Shown here piece after piece: positions 1-7,019 of a DNA stretch of 64,000 nucleotides. This DNA is from Metabacillus sp. B2-18. Lineage in GTDB: Bacteria; Bacillota; Bacilli; Bacillales; Bacillaceae. Numbering within the stretch: the first letter of the stretch is position 1; each line of letters starts with the position of its first letter. A program made the translations under genes and the position numbers. The notes under the pieces are model-generated. The model had not been told where the DNA came from, did no database searches, and saw only the letters and a program-made list of their open reading frames with translations. The stretch lies in contig NZ_CP088245.1 of NCBI RefSeq assembly GCF_021117275.1, forward strand, positions 5,024,001 through 5,088,000, in the 5' to 3' direction.

Positions 1-574
1 CCTGGGCAACAGTAAAACGTTCGTGAATGAGCTTCCCAAAGTAGTTAATAGCAATAGCCATTAACGGAAGTGGGATCAGTGCAGCTAGAGTAAGCTTCCA
101 GCTAATTGTGAATCCCATGACAAAAACAATGATAATCATAAACACAGTTGAATCGACCAAGGTTAAAATACCAAACCCGGCAGTTAACGAAATAGCTTTT
201 AAGTCATTTGTTGCTCGTGCCATTAAATCACCGGTACGGTTTTTTTCAAAAAATCTAGGTGTCATCGCAAGCAAGTGTTTCATAAAACGATATCTTAAAA
301 TCCGCTCAATTAAGTGCGCTCCTCCAAACAATTGATACATCCATACATAAGTTATCGCATAGCTGACAATGATGAGCGCAATAAAGAAAAACAGAAGCTC
401 ACGTAACCGTTCAGCAGTCATCTGACCAAACTGAATATCATCAATGGCTATTCCAATTATCTTTGGTGGAATAACATCTAAAATACTAACGAAGATCAGT
501 AGTGAAATGGCTACTGTGTACCGTTTCCAATATTTATAAAAAAACCATCTTAATTTTCCTAGTACTGAGAACAT
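1..574 (-). CDS. bmrC: Multidrug ABC transporter subunit BmrC/YheI, 5' part (cut by window edge)
   Basis: The first 191 codons of an ABC exporter half-transporter, read leftwards off the window. The start ATG at 572-574 has a strong AAAGGAGGG ribosome site 6 bases upstream. The protein begins MFSVLGKLRWFFYKYWKRY and contains an ABC-exporter membrane domain: hydrophobic helices near residues 21-38, 60-80 and 140-165, and the coupling-region motif FEKNRTGDLMARATNDL. This N-terminus closely resembles B. subtilis YheI/BmrC, which pairs with YheH/BmrD as a heterodimeric drug exporter induced by ribosome-targeting antibiotics. The ATPase domain and the partner gene would lie outside the window. The upstream leader (613-989) has the layout of the bmrB attenuator. 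Family assignment is by remembered similarity; substrate is inferred. Confidence 0.88.
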   Translation of the reverse strand, partial: MFSVLGKLRWFFYKYWKRYTVAISLLIFVSILDVIPPKIIGIAIDDIQFGQMTAERLRELLFFFIALIIVSYAITYVWMYQLFGGAHLIERILRYRFMKHLLAMTPRFFEKNRTGDLMARATNDLKAISLTAGFGILTLVDSTVFMIIIVFVMGFTISWKLTLAALIPLPLMAIAINYFGKLIHERFTVAQ

Positions 575-612
575 TCATATCCCTCCTTTGATATCAAATA
601 AAATGTCTTCAG

Positions 613-666
613 TTAGCCACCTTCCATCCAATCTAAATAAATACGAACTACCTTTTGTTTTAACAT
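613..666 (-). CDS. Possible 17-codon peptide between attenuator and bmrC
   Basis: A short reading frame, MLKQKVVRIYLDWMEGG, with an AAAGGAG ribosome site 8 bases before its ATG and a stop 38 bases before the bmrC start. It lies downstream of both leader hairpins, so it would be translated only when transcription passes them. It could couple translation into bmrC or be a second regulatory peptide. The same frame is open further upstream through the hairpin to 798, but those upstream codons have no ribosome site. No homologue recognised; existence rests only on the ribosome site and position. Confidence 0.4.
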   Translation of the reverse strand: MLKQKVVRIYLDWMEGG

Positions 667-735
667 GCTCAAAACTCCTTTCATTTGTAAAAAAGTATCT
701 ATATAAACGGGCAGATATGATACCCGGAATAAACA

Positions 736-772
736 GAAAAAGGCATTATGCATGTGTAAAGTGCATAATGCC
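736..772 (-). terminator. Leader terminator 2 of bmrC
   Basis: A perfect 11-bp stem (GGCATTATGCA / TGCATAATGCC) with a 9-base loop. On the minus strand it is followed at once by TTTTT, an intrinsic terminator. It stands between the leader peptide (850-921) and bmrC, where termination would shut off the exporter gene. Confidence 0.75.
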
Positions 773-786
773 CGAAAAAAGACAAT

Positions 787-820
787 ATAAAAACGCACGT
801 CACAATAGTGATGACCTGCG
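787..820 (-). terminator. Leader terminator 1 of bmrC
   Basis: An imperfect stem pairing CGCACGTCAC (794-803) with GTGATGACCTGCG (808-820), with a small bulge and mismatch, followed on the minus strand by TTTTTATA. It lies 29 bases after the leader-peptide stop codon. Together with the hairpin at 742-772 it gives two consecutive terminator-like structures in one leader. Confidence 0.5.
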
Positions 821-849
821 CAGAAAAGTAAGTTAAGTGTTAGATCATT

Positions 850-921
850 TTAAAGAAAGTTATGGCGGGTCACCTTACAATATGAAATTTTGCTATAAAA
901 TCGCACTCTTACAATTTCCAT
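850..921 (-). CDS. BmrB-like 23-residue leader peptide
   Basis: Short reading frame MEIVRVRFYSKISYCKVTRHNFL, starting about 30 bases after the expected transcription start. It has a near-ideal GGAGGG ribosome site 7 bases before ATG. The two terminator-like hairpins follow its stop codon, and then comes bmrC. In B. subtilis bmrCD is controlled by ribosome-mediated attenuation through the upstream coding sequence bmrB: slowed ribosomes let transcription continue. The same order here (promoter, peptide, terminator, exporter) supports an equivalent role, though the peptide is shorter than B. subtilis BmrB and sequence similarity was not checked. Confidence 0.7.
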   Translation of the reverse strand: MEIVRVRFYSKISYCKVTRHNFL

Positions 922-959
922 TTTGTAACCCTCCAATTTTTGTAAATTAATTCATTTTT

Positions 960-989
960 ATTGTATGTTTTTTCAAATCGTACTGTCAA
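960..989 (-). promoter_or_regulatory. SigA promoter of the bmrC leader
   Basis: On the minus strand TTGACA (984-989) and TACAAT (960-965) are separated by 18 bases, a near-consensus vegetative promoter. Expected start of transcription is about 952, giving a leader of roughly 380 nt before bmrC. A strong constitutive promoter fits control by attenuation rather than initiation. Confidence 0.75.
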
Positions 990-1095
990 CGTTTTTCTGA
1001 AATTATTTTCCTGTTCAGTTATATGCTTCTTCATTATACAATTATGACTAATTTTTAACTTTAATCCATGAAAAGCACTGTGCGCACCTTGTAAG

Positions 1096-1121
1096 AAGGT
1101 TGCCCAGGGTTGGGCAACCTT
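1096..1121 (-). terminator. Terminator behind the partition operon
   Basis: A perfect 10-bp stem, AAGGTTGCCC / GGGCAACCTT, with a 6-base loop, 27 bases after the stop of the ParR-like gene. The following T-tract on the minus strand is short (TTCTTA). It separates the partition genes from the bmrC promoter. Confidence 0.6.
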
Positions 1122-1148
1122 AAAATAGACGCTATCAGAAAAGCTTGA

Positions 1149-1763
1149 TTATTTATTCATACTAGCCAGAAAGTCACCTAAAAGATCACTTAAGTCATCT
1201 ACTGGTTCATCTTCCTTCGCTTCACCCTCTATCGTAGCAGCAACTTCATTTTCTGTAGGGAAGATATCAAAATCAGCAATATCATCTTCAAGTGCATTTA
1301 CTACTACACTCTCTTCTTCTTCATTATTCTCTACCTGATTAACAGGGAAACCTTCCACTTCTACATCCATCGGGACATTTTCAACTTCCTGTAAATACAG
1401 AGCTTCATCTATATCCAGAGAATTACTAGTTAATGAAGCTAATATCGATGTTGCTCTGACTGGATCAGATAATAGTTGATAAACAATACTTCCCATTAGT
1501 GCCTCTGAATGAGAATGTTTTAGCCAATTTCGTTGATCTTTTGATAGTTGTTTTGGCAAAGGAAGTGTAATCATTTCTTTCTCTTTTTTTAATGAGCTGC
1601 CCACTCCTTCTAATACAAAATCAGCGATTGTACTAGAAAAATTTCTTTTCTCTGTTTGTTTTAGTTTCTCCAGTTGTCTTACTAAATGATCAGGGGTATC
1701 AGAGGGAAGGCGAAAGGTAATAGCCTGTCCCCTTTTTATGGTTGGTGCGCCCTTTTTATTCAT
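1149..1763 (-). CDS. ParR-like partition adaptor (putative)
   Basis: A 204-residue acidic protein directly downstream of a ParM-like actin gene. The chosen start is ATG at 1763, preceded by GGGTGG; an in-frame TTG at 1775 would add four residues. The N-terminal part is basic with RGQAITFRLPSD followed by a helical segment, the pattern of a ribbon-helix-helix DNA-binding adaptor. The C-terminal third is strongly acidic and ends in a short amphipathic stretch (DLSDLLGDFLASMNK) that could contact the filament. In type II partition systems the second gene encodes the centromere-binding adaptor. Homology to a named ParR was not recognised, so the role is inferred from position and composition. Confidence 0.55.
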   Translation of the reverse strand: MNKKGAPTIKRGQAITFRLPSDTPDHLVRQLEKLKQTEKRNFSSTIADFVLEGVGSSLKKEKEMITLPLPKQLSKDQRNWLKHSHSEALMGSIVYQLLSDPVRATSILASLTSNSLDIDEALYLQEVENVPMDVEVEGFPVNQVENNEEEESVVVNALEDDIADFDIFPTENEVAATIEGEAKEDEPVDDLSDLLGDFLASMNK

Positions 1764-1781
1764 ATAACCACCCAATTTTAA

Positions 1782-2954
1782 TTAGACTGTTTGCTTCTCA
1801 TTCTTTTTCGGAGGCTCGCTGGTTTTTCTGACAAAATCGGAAACTAGTTTATAATAAGCATTTGCCATCATCCAAATACTTTCGTTTTCATCTTCAAAAA
1901 ACTCAATATTGTAGCCATCTAAACTATTATTTAACATCTTAATATAATCTTTTAGAACAATGGCTCCTCCACCAACAAAATAGCAGATTTCTGTTTGTGA
2001 ATTTTTTTGCCATACGTTTCGCAAGTGACGGTATTGTTTTTTGGCCAGTTCAAGAAGAATTCGGTCAGTAATATCATGTACGTTTGTCCGACTACCTTTT
2101 ACCATGATGTGGTGGCGATCATTCTTGCGTGTAATAATATCAACCACATCTCGACGGCTGTCGAGCTCTACACCATGTTTTTTACGAATTTCTTCTCTAA
2201 TTGCTTCTAATGACTCTGACACACCAAGATTAAAGCCCTGTGCTTTGTCATCATCTACATTACGATTTTTAATCACAGCAATATCCGTCGATAAGCCGCC
2301 AATATCTTGAATTAAAATTTGCTTATCTATTAAATCACGATTGATAATTTTTAAATCTTTGTCCATAACAAGATTAATAAAAGCAGCAAATCCTTCTGGA
2401 TAAACCTTTACTTCATCAAACTTAATATTAACTTTTAACCCTTGGTATTTAGGAGTTACTAAAAATTCAACTTGATGAACAGATCCAAGGAGTTGTGAGC
2501 GATAGCCAACATCTTTACCTTCCTTGACTTCACGAAGTGGCAAACCTGTTCCTAACGTATAATTTGCATCAATAACATTATTTGTTTTTTTGAAAATAGA
2601 AGAGTTTTCTTCTCGAACGGCATCTAGTGCCAGGGAAGTAAAAAGCATAACAAGTGTCTGATCTTCTTCTGATTTTGTGCTACCTGGATCCAATTCACTT
2701 GGGTTATCACTTTTTGTTGCGAGGTTACCAACTCGATAGATCGCATTGTTTTCCTTTAAGGCAGGGGAATGAACTCTTACATGAATCCCATCTAATGGAT
2801 CTTTATCATTTAATTCTTCTATACCAATGACTGGTCGGTCCTCAGTGTCTCTTGCAATAACATTAGGGATATATAATTCGTAATCTACTTTTCCAAAAAG
2901 CGCCTTCACGCAATCATTTCCAACATCAACTGCTGTAATTCTAGTTTTACTCAT
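1782..2954 (-). CDS. ParM/StbA-family actin-like partition ATPase
   Basis: A 390-residue actin-fold protein of the plasmid-segregation ParM/StbA class. Visible features are the phosphate-1 motif near the N-terminus (AVDVGNDCVKALFG, residues 8-21), the phosphate-2 motif (IQDIGGLSTDIAV, around 215-228) and the adenosine motif (YFVGGGAIVLKDYI, around 330). The family polymerises with ATP and pushes DNA apart through a ParR adaptor bound to parC. The gene is followed after 18 bases by the ParR-like gene and preceded by a repeat-rich region (3071-3210). Such cassettes are normally plasmid-borne; finding one beside chromosomal genes suggests an integrated plasmid remnant or a domesticated system. 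Confidence 0.8.
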   Translation of the reverse strand: MSKTRITAVDVGNDCVKALFGKVDYELYIPNVIARDTEDRPVIGIEELNDKDPLDGIHVRVHSPALKENNAIYRVGNLATKSDNPSELDPGSTKSEEDQTLVMLFTSLALDAVREENSSIFKKTNNVIDANYTLGTGLPLREVKEGKDVGYRSQLLGSVHQVEFLVTPKYQGLKVNIKFDEVKVYPEGFAAFINLVMDKDLKIINRDLIDKQILIQDIGGLSTDIAVIKNRNVDDDKAQGFNLGVSESLEAIREEIRKKHGVELDSRRDVVDIITRKNDRHHIMVKGSRTNVHDITDRILLELAKKQYRHLRNVWQKNSQTEICYFVGGGAIVLKDYIKMLNNSLDGYNIEFFEDENESIWMMANAYYKLVSDFVRKTSEPPKKNEKQTV

Positions 2955-2980
2955 CTAACCATCCCTCTCAATTTAATCGT

Positions 2981-3040
2981 GAGTTACTAAATCAGTGAAT
3001 CTAGTAACTCAAGGGTAAAGGTAGGGGAGAGAAGCGTCAA
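2981..3040 (-). promoter_or_regulatory. Putative par promoter with inverted repeat
   Basis: On the minus strand TTGACG (3035-3040) and TACCCT (3012-3017) are 17 bases apart, a weak SigA-like promoter. Just downstream is a 9-bp inverted repeat, GAGTTACTA (2981-2989) and TAGTAACTC (3002-3010). It would lie at the transcription start and could be an operator or a 5' hairpin of the par message. Confidence 0.4.
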
Positions 3041-3070
3041 TATTACTTTCGTTGTGTTCAATTTGAATAC

Positions 3071-3210
3071 ATGTATACAATTTTGTCTACATTTGTAACA
3101 AAATTGTATACACCCTTATATGACGCGGTGTATACGCATTTGTATACAAGTACACATCATTGTAAACAATATGTACACAATATGTTTACATGTATACAGC
3201 GACGTATACA
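3071..3210. repeat. Centromere-like (parC-type) repeat array
   Basis: About ten copies of a short near-palindrome of the form TGTAnACA (GTATAC, GTACAC, GTAAAC and GTTTAC variants) lie within 140 bases directly upstream of the ParM/ParR-like genes. The first two sites form a perfect 14-bp inverted repeat (3073-3086 and 3098-3111) with an 11-base spacer. Upstream iterated sites are typical of parC in ParMRC cassettes, where ParR binds and also represses the operon. No gene overlaps the array. Confidence 0.7.
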
Positions 3211-3384
3211 GTGGAATTTTGGTGTTTTTCGACAGTATCTTCTAACCCTTTTGACCTAGTTGAACTTTTGTTTCTACATCAGTTTTTATAGAAAAATGTA
3301 GGTTATTGGAGAAATATTTTTTCATTTTTAATAGAATTCTTCCTAATTTGATAGATTTAAGAGAAATAACTCAACAACAAATAA

Positions 3385-3404
3385 GATCAAGCTAATGCTT
3401 GATC
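3385..3404 (-). terminator. Terminator of the SDR gene
   Basis: Stem GATCAAGC / GCTTGATC with a 4-base loop, directly after the stop of the dehydrogenase gene and followed on the minus strand by a T-rich stretch. Confidence 0.55.
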
Positions 3405-3405
3405 C

Positions 3406-4245
3406 CTACCTTAACTTACTTAATACGATTTTTTCGAATATCGTCCACGGCACCAACATTTTAAAAAGGAGCGTCATCTTAACCCCTCTTCCGATTGCAT
3501 AACGCATGGTAGGTTTATTCTTTAATGCAATGGCTGTGATTAGCCTTGCTACGTTCTTTGGATTTTCAAACTTACTTGATCCACTTTCTATATGATCTTC
3601 AAGCTTCCTCATCATTTCATAATAAGGTGACTCTTTTTTGAGAGAATTCTCAGTTACCTTCTTTCCCCTCGTCCATATATTTGTTTGAAATGAGCCTGGC
3701 TCTACTAATATTACGTCTATACCAAATGACTTTACTTCTAGTCGGAGTGACTCACTCCACCCTTCTAACGCATACTTTGAAGAAACGTACGGTGATAAGC
3801 CTGGAAAACCAACTCTACCACTAATGCTGCTAACATTAATTATTTTTCCTTTGGACTTCTTCCTCATTATTGGAAGTACAGCTTGTGTGACAGCTATTGC
3901 ACCAAAAACATTTGTTTCAAACTGACTTCGATACTCATCAATTGGAATTTCCTCTACAAAGCCAGCTCCTGCAAATCCTGCGTTATTAACCAATACATCT
4001 ACTTGCCCTACCCTTCCCACTAATTCCTTAAATAGACTAACTGATTCTGCTGATGTCACATCTAATTCATGAATTGTTATATTATCCGCTATTCCAGAGC
4101 TATTAGCCTCACTTAAAAGAGTTGTGTTCCTTTTTTGATCACGCATAGTTGCAATAACTTCGTATCCATTTTTCGCTAACTCTAATGCTGTTAACATTCC
4201 AAACCCGCTTGAAGCTCCTGTAACAACAGCTATTTTCTTTATCAT
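3406..4245 (-). CDS. Short-chain dehydrogenase/reductase (SDR family)
   Basis: A 279-residue classical-type SDR. Cofactor motif TGASSGFG at residues 9-16, NNAG at 87-90, catalytic Ser at 139-140 and the YxxxK pair at Tyr153/Lys157. Such enzymes reduce or oxidise carbonyl/alcohol groups with NAD(P). Substrate cannot be read from the sequence. It is a single gene with its own terminator; neighbours on both sides are unrelated, so context gives no clue to its job. Confidence 0.88.
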   Translation of the reverse strand: MIKKIAVVTGASSGFGMLTALELAKNGYEVIATMRDQKRNTTLLSEANSSGIADNITIHELDVTSAESVSLFKELVGRVGQVDVLVNNAGFAGAGFVEEIPIDEYRSQFETNVFGAIAVTQAVLPIMRKKSKGKIINVSSISGRVGFPGLSPYVSSKYALEGWSESLRLEVKSFGIDVILVEPGSFQTNIWTRGKKVTENSLKKESPYYEMMRKLEDHIESGSSKFENPKNVARLITAIALKNKPTMRYAIGRGVKMTLLFKMLVPWTIFEKIVLSKLR

Positions 4246-4322
4246 ACATACTCCCCTGCCTCTTTTATGTATCTTCTATTTCCATTATATCTATAATTAT
4301 ATTTCTTCATTATGCATAATAA

Positions 4323-4356
4323 GAAGAAGTCCTACGTAGGTTCGCAGGACTTCTTC
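4323..4356 (-). terminator. Terminator of ycgT
   Basis: An 11-bp stem, GAAGAAGTCCT / AGGACTTCTTC, with a 12-base loop lies just downstream of the ycgT stop and is followed by a T-rich run on the minus strand. Confidence 0.65.
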
Positions 4357-4373
4357 CTAAAAAAGCAGCCTAT

Positions 4374-5423
4374 TTAATTTATCATTCTTTTAACCAATTC
4401 ACGATTACGATCTTTAAATACTTCATTATGAGAAGATACCATTCCTACTTTTGTAGCATCAGGCTGAATATATTGCTTTGCTTTGTTAACAGCATTTGCA
4501 GCATCCTGAAAGGCACCTGCAATTAAGTGAAGCTTTCCATCATGAGCCAAAATATCACCAGCCGCATAAATTCCTTCTATTGAAGATTCACTAGTTGCAT
4601 TACCTGATATATAAAATTGATCTTTTAATGAAACTTGCACATCACTATTTTGAAGCAGTGATGAATCTCGTTCATATCCATGATTGATTACCACTTCGTC
4701 GATCGGGAGATATGTCACTTCTCCTGTTTGATGATTTGTTAGTTCAACGCTTTCAATTTCTTCATGATTAGCACCGGCAACTAATTTCGTTATCGAAGTG
4801 TGAAAATAGCATTCAGCTTTACTCTTCATTAGTTGACTAATCTGTGCTTCATGGCCGTTTAACTCCCCTTTTCGGTAAGTTACGATTACTTTTTCAGCTA
4901 TCGGCTCTAATTCGTTTGCCCAGTCAATTGCTGAGTTACCTCCACCAGATATAATGACTGTTTTATTTTTAAAACGTTTTAAGGATTTTACTGTGTAATG
5001 TAAGTTAGATACCTCAAATTTTTCAGCACCTTCAATTTCAAGCTTTTGAGGATTTAGTATTCCACTGCCAACAGCAACAATCACTGTTTTGGAATAATGC
5101 TTTTCCCCTGAAGATGTATGTAAAATAAAGATTCCTTCTTCATTACGTGAGATGGACTCCACTTTTTCATTTAATACAACTGTTGGGTCAAAGGTTAGGC
5201 CTTGCTGGACAAGCTGTTGAATTAGCCTTTCTCCAAGAATTGGGGTCTGTCCCCCAACGTCCCAAATCATCTTTTCCGGATAAACATGAATTTTCCCGCC
5301 TAAATGTGGCTGAAATTCAATGATTTTTGTTTTCATTTCTCTTAATCCACTATAAAAGGCTGAGTAAAGTCCTGCTGGTCCTCCCCCAATAACAGTTACA
5401 TCAAACAGTTCCTGTGAGTCCAT
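4374..5423 (-). CDS. ycgT: Ferredoxin/flavodoxin--NADP+ reductase, YcgT type
   Basis: A 349-residue thioredoxin-reductase-like ferredoxin-NADP+ reductase. The FAD motif GGGPAG is at residues 13-18, the NADPH motif SGGGNSAIDWA near 160, and the second FAD motif GIYAAGDIL near 285. The CxxC pair of true thioredoxin reductases is absent. The sequence matches B. subtilis YcgT closely (for example LGGKIHVYPEKMIWDVGG). YcgT-type enzymes supply electrons to ferredoxin or flavodoxin and are induced by iron starvation in B. subtilis, probably for siderophore-iron reduction or haem use. The gene is divergent from yusV with Fur-like boxes in the shared region, consistent with joint iron control. Confidence 0.9.
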   Translation of the reverse strand: MDSQELFDVTVIGGGPAGLYSAFYSGLREMKTKIIEFQPHLGGKIHVYPEKMIWDVGGQTPILGERLIQQLVQQGLTFDPTVVLNEKVESISRNEEGIFILHTSSGEKHYSKTVIVAVGSGILNPQKLEIEGAEKFEVSNLHYTVKSLKRFKNKTVIISGGGNSAIDWANELEPIAEKVIVTYRKGELNGHEAQISQLMKSKAECYFHTSITKLVAGANHEEIESVELTNHQTGEVTYLPIDEVVINHGYERDSSLLQNSDVQVSLKDQFYISGNATSESSIEGIYAAGDILAHDGKLHLIAGAFQDAANAVNKAKQYIQPDATKVGMVSSHNEVFKDRNRELVKRMIN

Positions 5424-5452
5424 TACATTTCACTCCTTAGCTTGAATTTCTA

Positions 5453-5471
5453 TTAATGATTATCATTCTCA
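5453..5471. promoter_or_regulatory. Fur box upstream of ycgT
   Basis: The stretch contains AATGATTATCATT, a perfect palindrome, and matches the 7-1-7 Fur consensus TGATAATnATTATCA at 13 of 15 positions (5457-5471). It lies about 30 bases upstream of the ycgT start, so iron-dependent repression is expected. Confidence 0.75.
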
Positions 5472-5557
5472 TTTAACTATACTATGATTCGTTATTTTTT
5501 ACAATATAGTTTAGAGTATTGACATTAGAACATAGGAATTATAGAATCTAACTAAAT

Positions 5558-5572
5558 TGAGAATCATTTTCA
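5558..5572. promoter_or_regulatory. Fur box upstream of yusV
   Basis: TGAGAATCATTTTCA matches the 7-1-7 Fur consensus at 13 of 15 positions and stands 36 bases before the yusV start. With the box at 5453 it makes the ycgT-yusV interval a two-site iron-regulated divergent promoter region. Confidence 0.75.
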
Positions 5573-5608
5573 TTTATAAGTTGAAAATGAATAAATGGAG
5601 GGTTAATA

Positions 5609-6430
5609 ATGGCTCGCCTATATACAAATAACTTAGAAATTGGTTATGGTGAACGACTGATTGTTAAAGACTTAAGTATAGAAATTCCAGATAAAAAGAT
5701 AACAACAATTATTGGTTCAAACGGTTGCGGAAAATCCACTTTATTAAAAGCCATTACAAGAATCATTCCGCACCAATCTGGAACTGTCATATTAGATGGA
5801 GAAGATATTTCCAAGGGAAACACCAAGCTTCTTGCAAAGAAGATGGCAATTCTCCCCCAAACACCTGAAAGTGCGAGAGGTTTAACAGTTGGTGAACTTG
5901 TTTCTTATGGACGCTTTCCTTATCAAAAAGGCTTTGGTCGCTTAACAAAGAAAGATTATGAAGTCATTGATTGGGCACTTGATGTGACAGGAACAATTGA
6001 CTTTAAGTTCCGACCAGTTGATGCGCTATCAGGTGGGCAACGTCAGCGTGTGTGGATTGCTATGGCCCTTGCTCAGGAAACAGACATCATCTTTTTAGAT
6101 GAACCAACTACATATTTAGATATGGCTCACCAATTGGAAGTATTAGAGCTTCTTCAAAAGTTAAATAAAGAGCAAGAGCGCACAATTGTTATGGTTTTGC
6201 ATGACTTAAACCAAGCTGCACGCTTTGCTGACTATATCATCGCATTAAAGGACGGTCAGGTCATTAAAGCGGGTGATTGTGAGGAAGTTATCACACATGA
6301 TGTGTTAAGGGATGTTTTTAACATTGATGCTGAAATTGGCAAAGATCCACGTACAAATAAACCGATGTGTATAACTTATAATTTATTAAAAAAGAATTCT
6401 TCTGCTATTCACTCTACTGCTGTTATTTGA
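5609..6430 (+). CDS. yusV: Siderophore ABC transporter ATPase, YusV type
   Basis: A 273-residue FecE/FhuC-class ATPase. Walker A GSNGCGKST at residues 36-44, signature LSGGQ at 140-144, Walker B IIFLDEP at 160-166 and the H-switch MVLHD near 195. YusV in B. subtilis is the shared ATPase energising several siderophore importers whose permeases lack their own ATPase. Here too no permease or binding protein is adjacent, which fits a stand-alone shared ATPase. ATG 5609 is preceded by TGGAGGG. A Fur box at 5558 predicts repression by iron. A second, related ATPase is at 47563, inside a complete importer operon. Confidence 0.85.
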   Translation: MARLYTNNLEIGYGERLIVKDLSIEIPDKKITTIIGSNGCGKSTLLKAITRIIPHQSGTVILDGEDISKGNTKLLAKKMAILPQTPESARGLTVGELVSYGRFPYQKGFGRLTKKDYEVIDWALDVTGTIDFKFRPVDALSGGQRQRVWIAMALAQETDIIFLDEPTTYLDMAHQLEVLELLQKLNKEQERTIVMVLHDLNQAARFADYIIALKDGQVIKAGDCEEVITHDVLRDVFNIDAEIGKDPRTNKPMCITYNLLKKNSSAIHSTAVI

Positions 6431-6532
6431 TAATTGATATCCAATAACACAAAATGTAAAATGAGATAGAAATTGCCGCTTAGTTAGTTGGCAAATACTA
6501 TACATAAAAGTCATTGAAATGGAGAGAAACAG

Positions 6533-6826
6533 ATGATTCAACGTACTGTACTTATTAAATTCGAAGAAACAACAACACAAGAACAATATCAAGAAATGAT
6601 TAGTCGTTTTACAGCATTAAAGAACGTGTTAACTGGCATTGTTGAAATTCATGCAGGTCTTAACCTTGCTGAGAAAAGCAAAGAATATCAAATTGTTTTA
6701 ATGGTTCGCTTTGAGGATCAAGCAGCCCTTGATGCTTATGCAGCTAACGAAGATCATCAAGCTGTTGCAGCATTCATTCGCGATTCTGGTAGAATTGACA
6801 GCATCGGTGTAGATATTGAAATTTAA
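6533..6826 (+). CDS. Dabb-family (stress-responsive alpha/beta barrel) protein
   Basis: A 97-residue protein with the Dabb/ferredoxin-like alpha-beta barrel pattern: MIQRTVLIKFEE at the start, a central helix, GLNLAEKSKEYQIVLMVRF, and a C-terminal VDIEI strand. Family members are small dimers; most in bacteria have no known function. Ribosome site GGAGAG lies upstream of the ATG. It follows yusV by 102 bases and has its own terminator, so it may be read with yusV or from its own promoter; a link to iron is only inferred from position. Confidence 0.75.
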   Translation: MIQRTVLIKFEETTTQEQYQEMISRFTALKNVLTGIVEIHAGLNLAEKSKEYQIVLMVRFEDQAALDAYAANEDHQAVAAFIRDSGRIDSIGVDIEI

Positions 6827-6836
6827 TTAAACAGAG

Positions 6837-6868
6837 AAAAGACATTGCAAGGAATTGTAGTGTCTTTT
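6837..6868 (+). terminator. Terminator of the Dabb gene
   Basis: Stem AAAAGACA / TGTCTTTT with a run of T residues following, directly after the Dabb stop codon. Confidence 0.65.
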
Positions 6869-7019
6869 TATTTTTAATTTTTCTTCCCTCCTCCCCTCCT
6901 TAAAATATACTTTCAACATTTTTTCATAAACCCTAACACATTTGCTAAGCATATTTATGTACAAACAAAGATCATTTTCTTAATATAACAAGTACACTAA
7001 AACAAGGAGGAAGATACAA

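Noticed and set aside
613..798. A 61-codon minus-strand frame starting GTG 798 as the bmrB gene
   Set aside because: It has no ribosome site and reads through the terminator stem. The 23-codon frame at 850-921 has promoter, ribosome site and correct order, so it is the better leader peptide.
2007..2310. Plus-strand frames inside the ParM-like gene
   Set aside because: They are antisense to a well-supported coding region and have no ribosome sites or recognisable product.
3071..3210. CRISPR array
   Set aside because: The repeats are 8-10 bases long, irregularly spaced and partly palindromic, with no 20-40 base spacers and no cas genes; a centromere-like array fits better.
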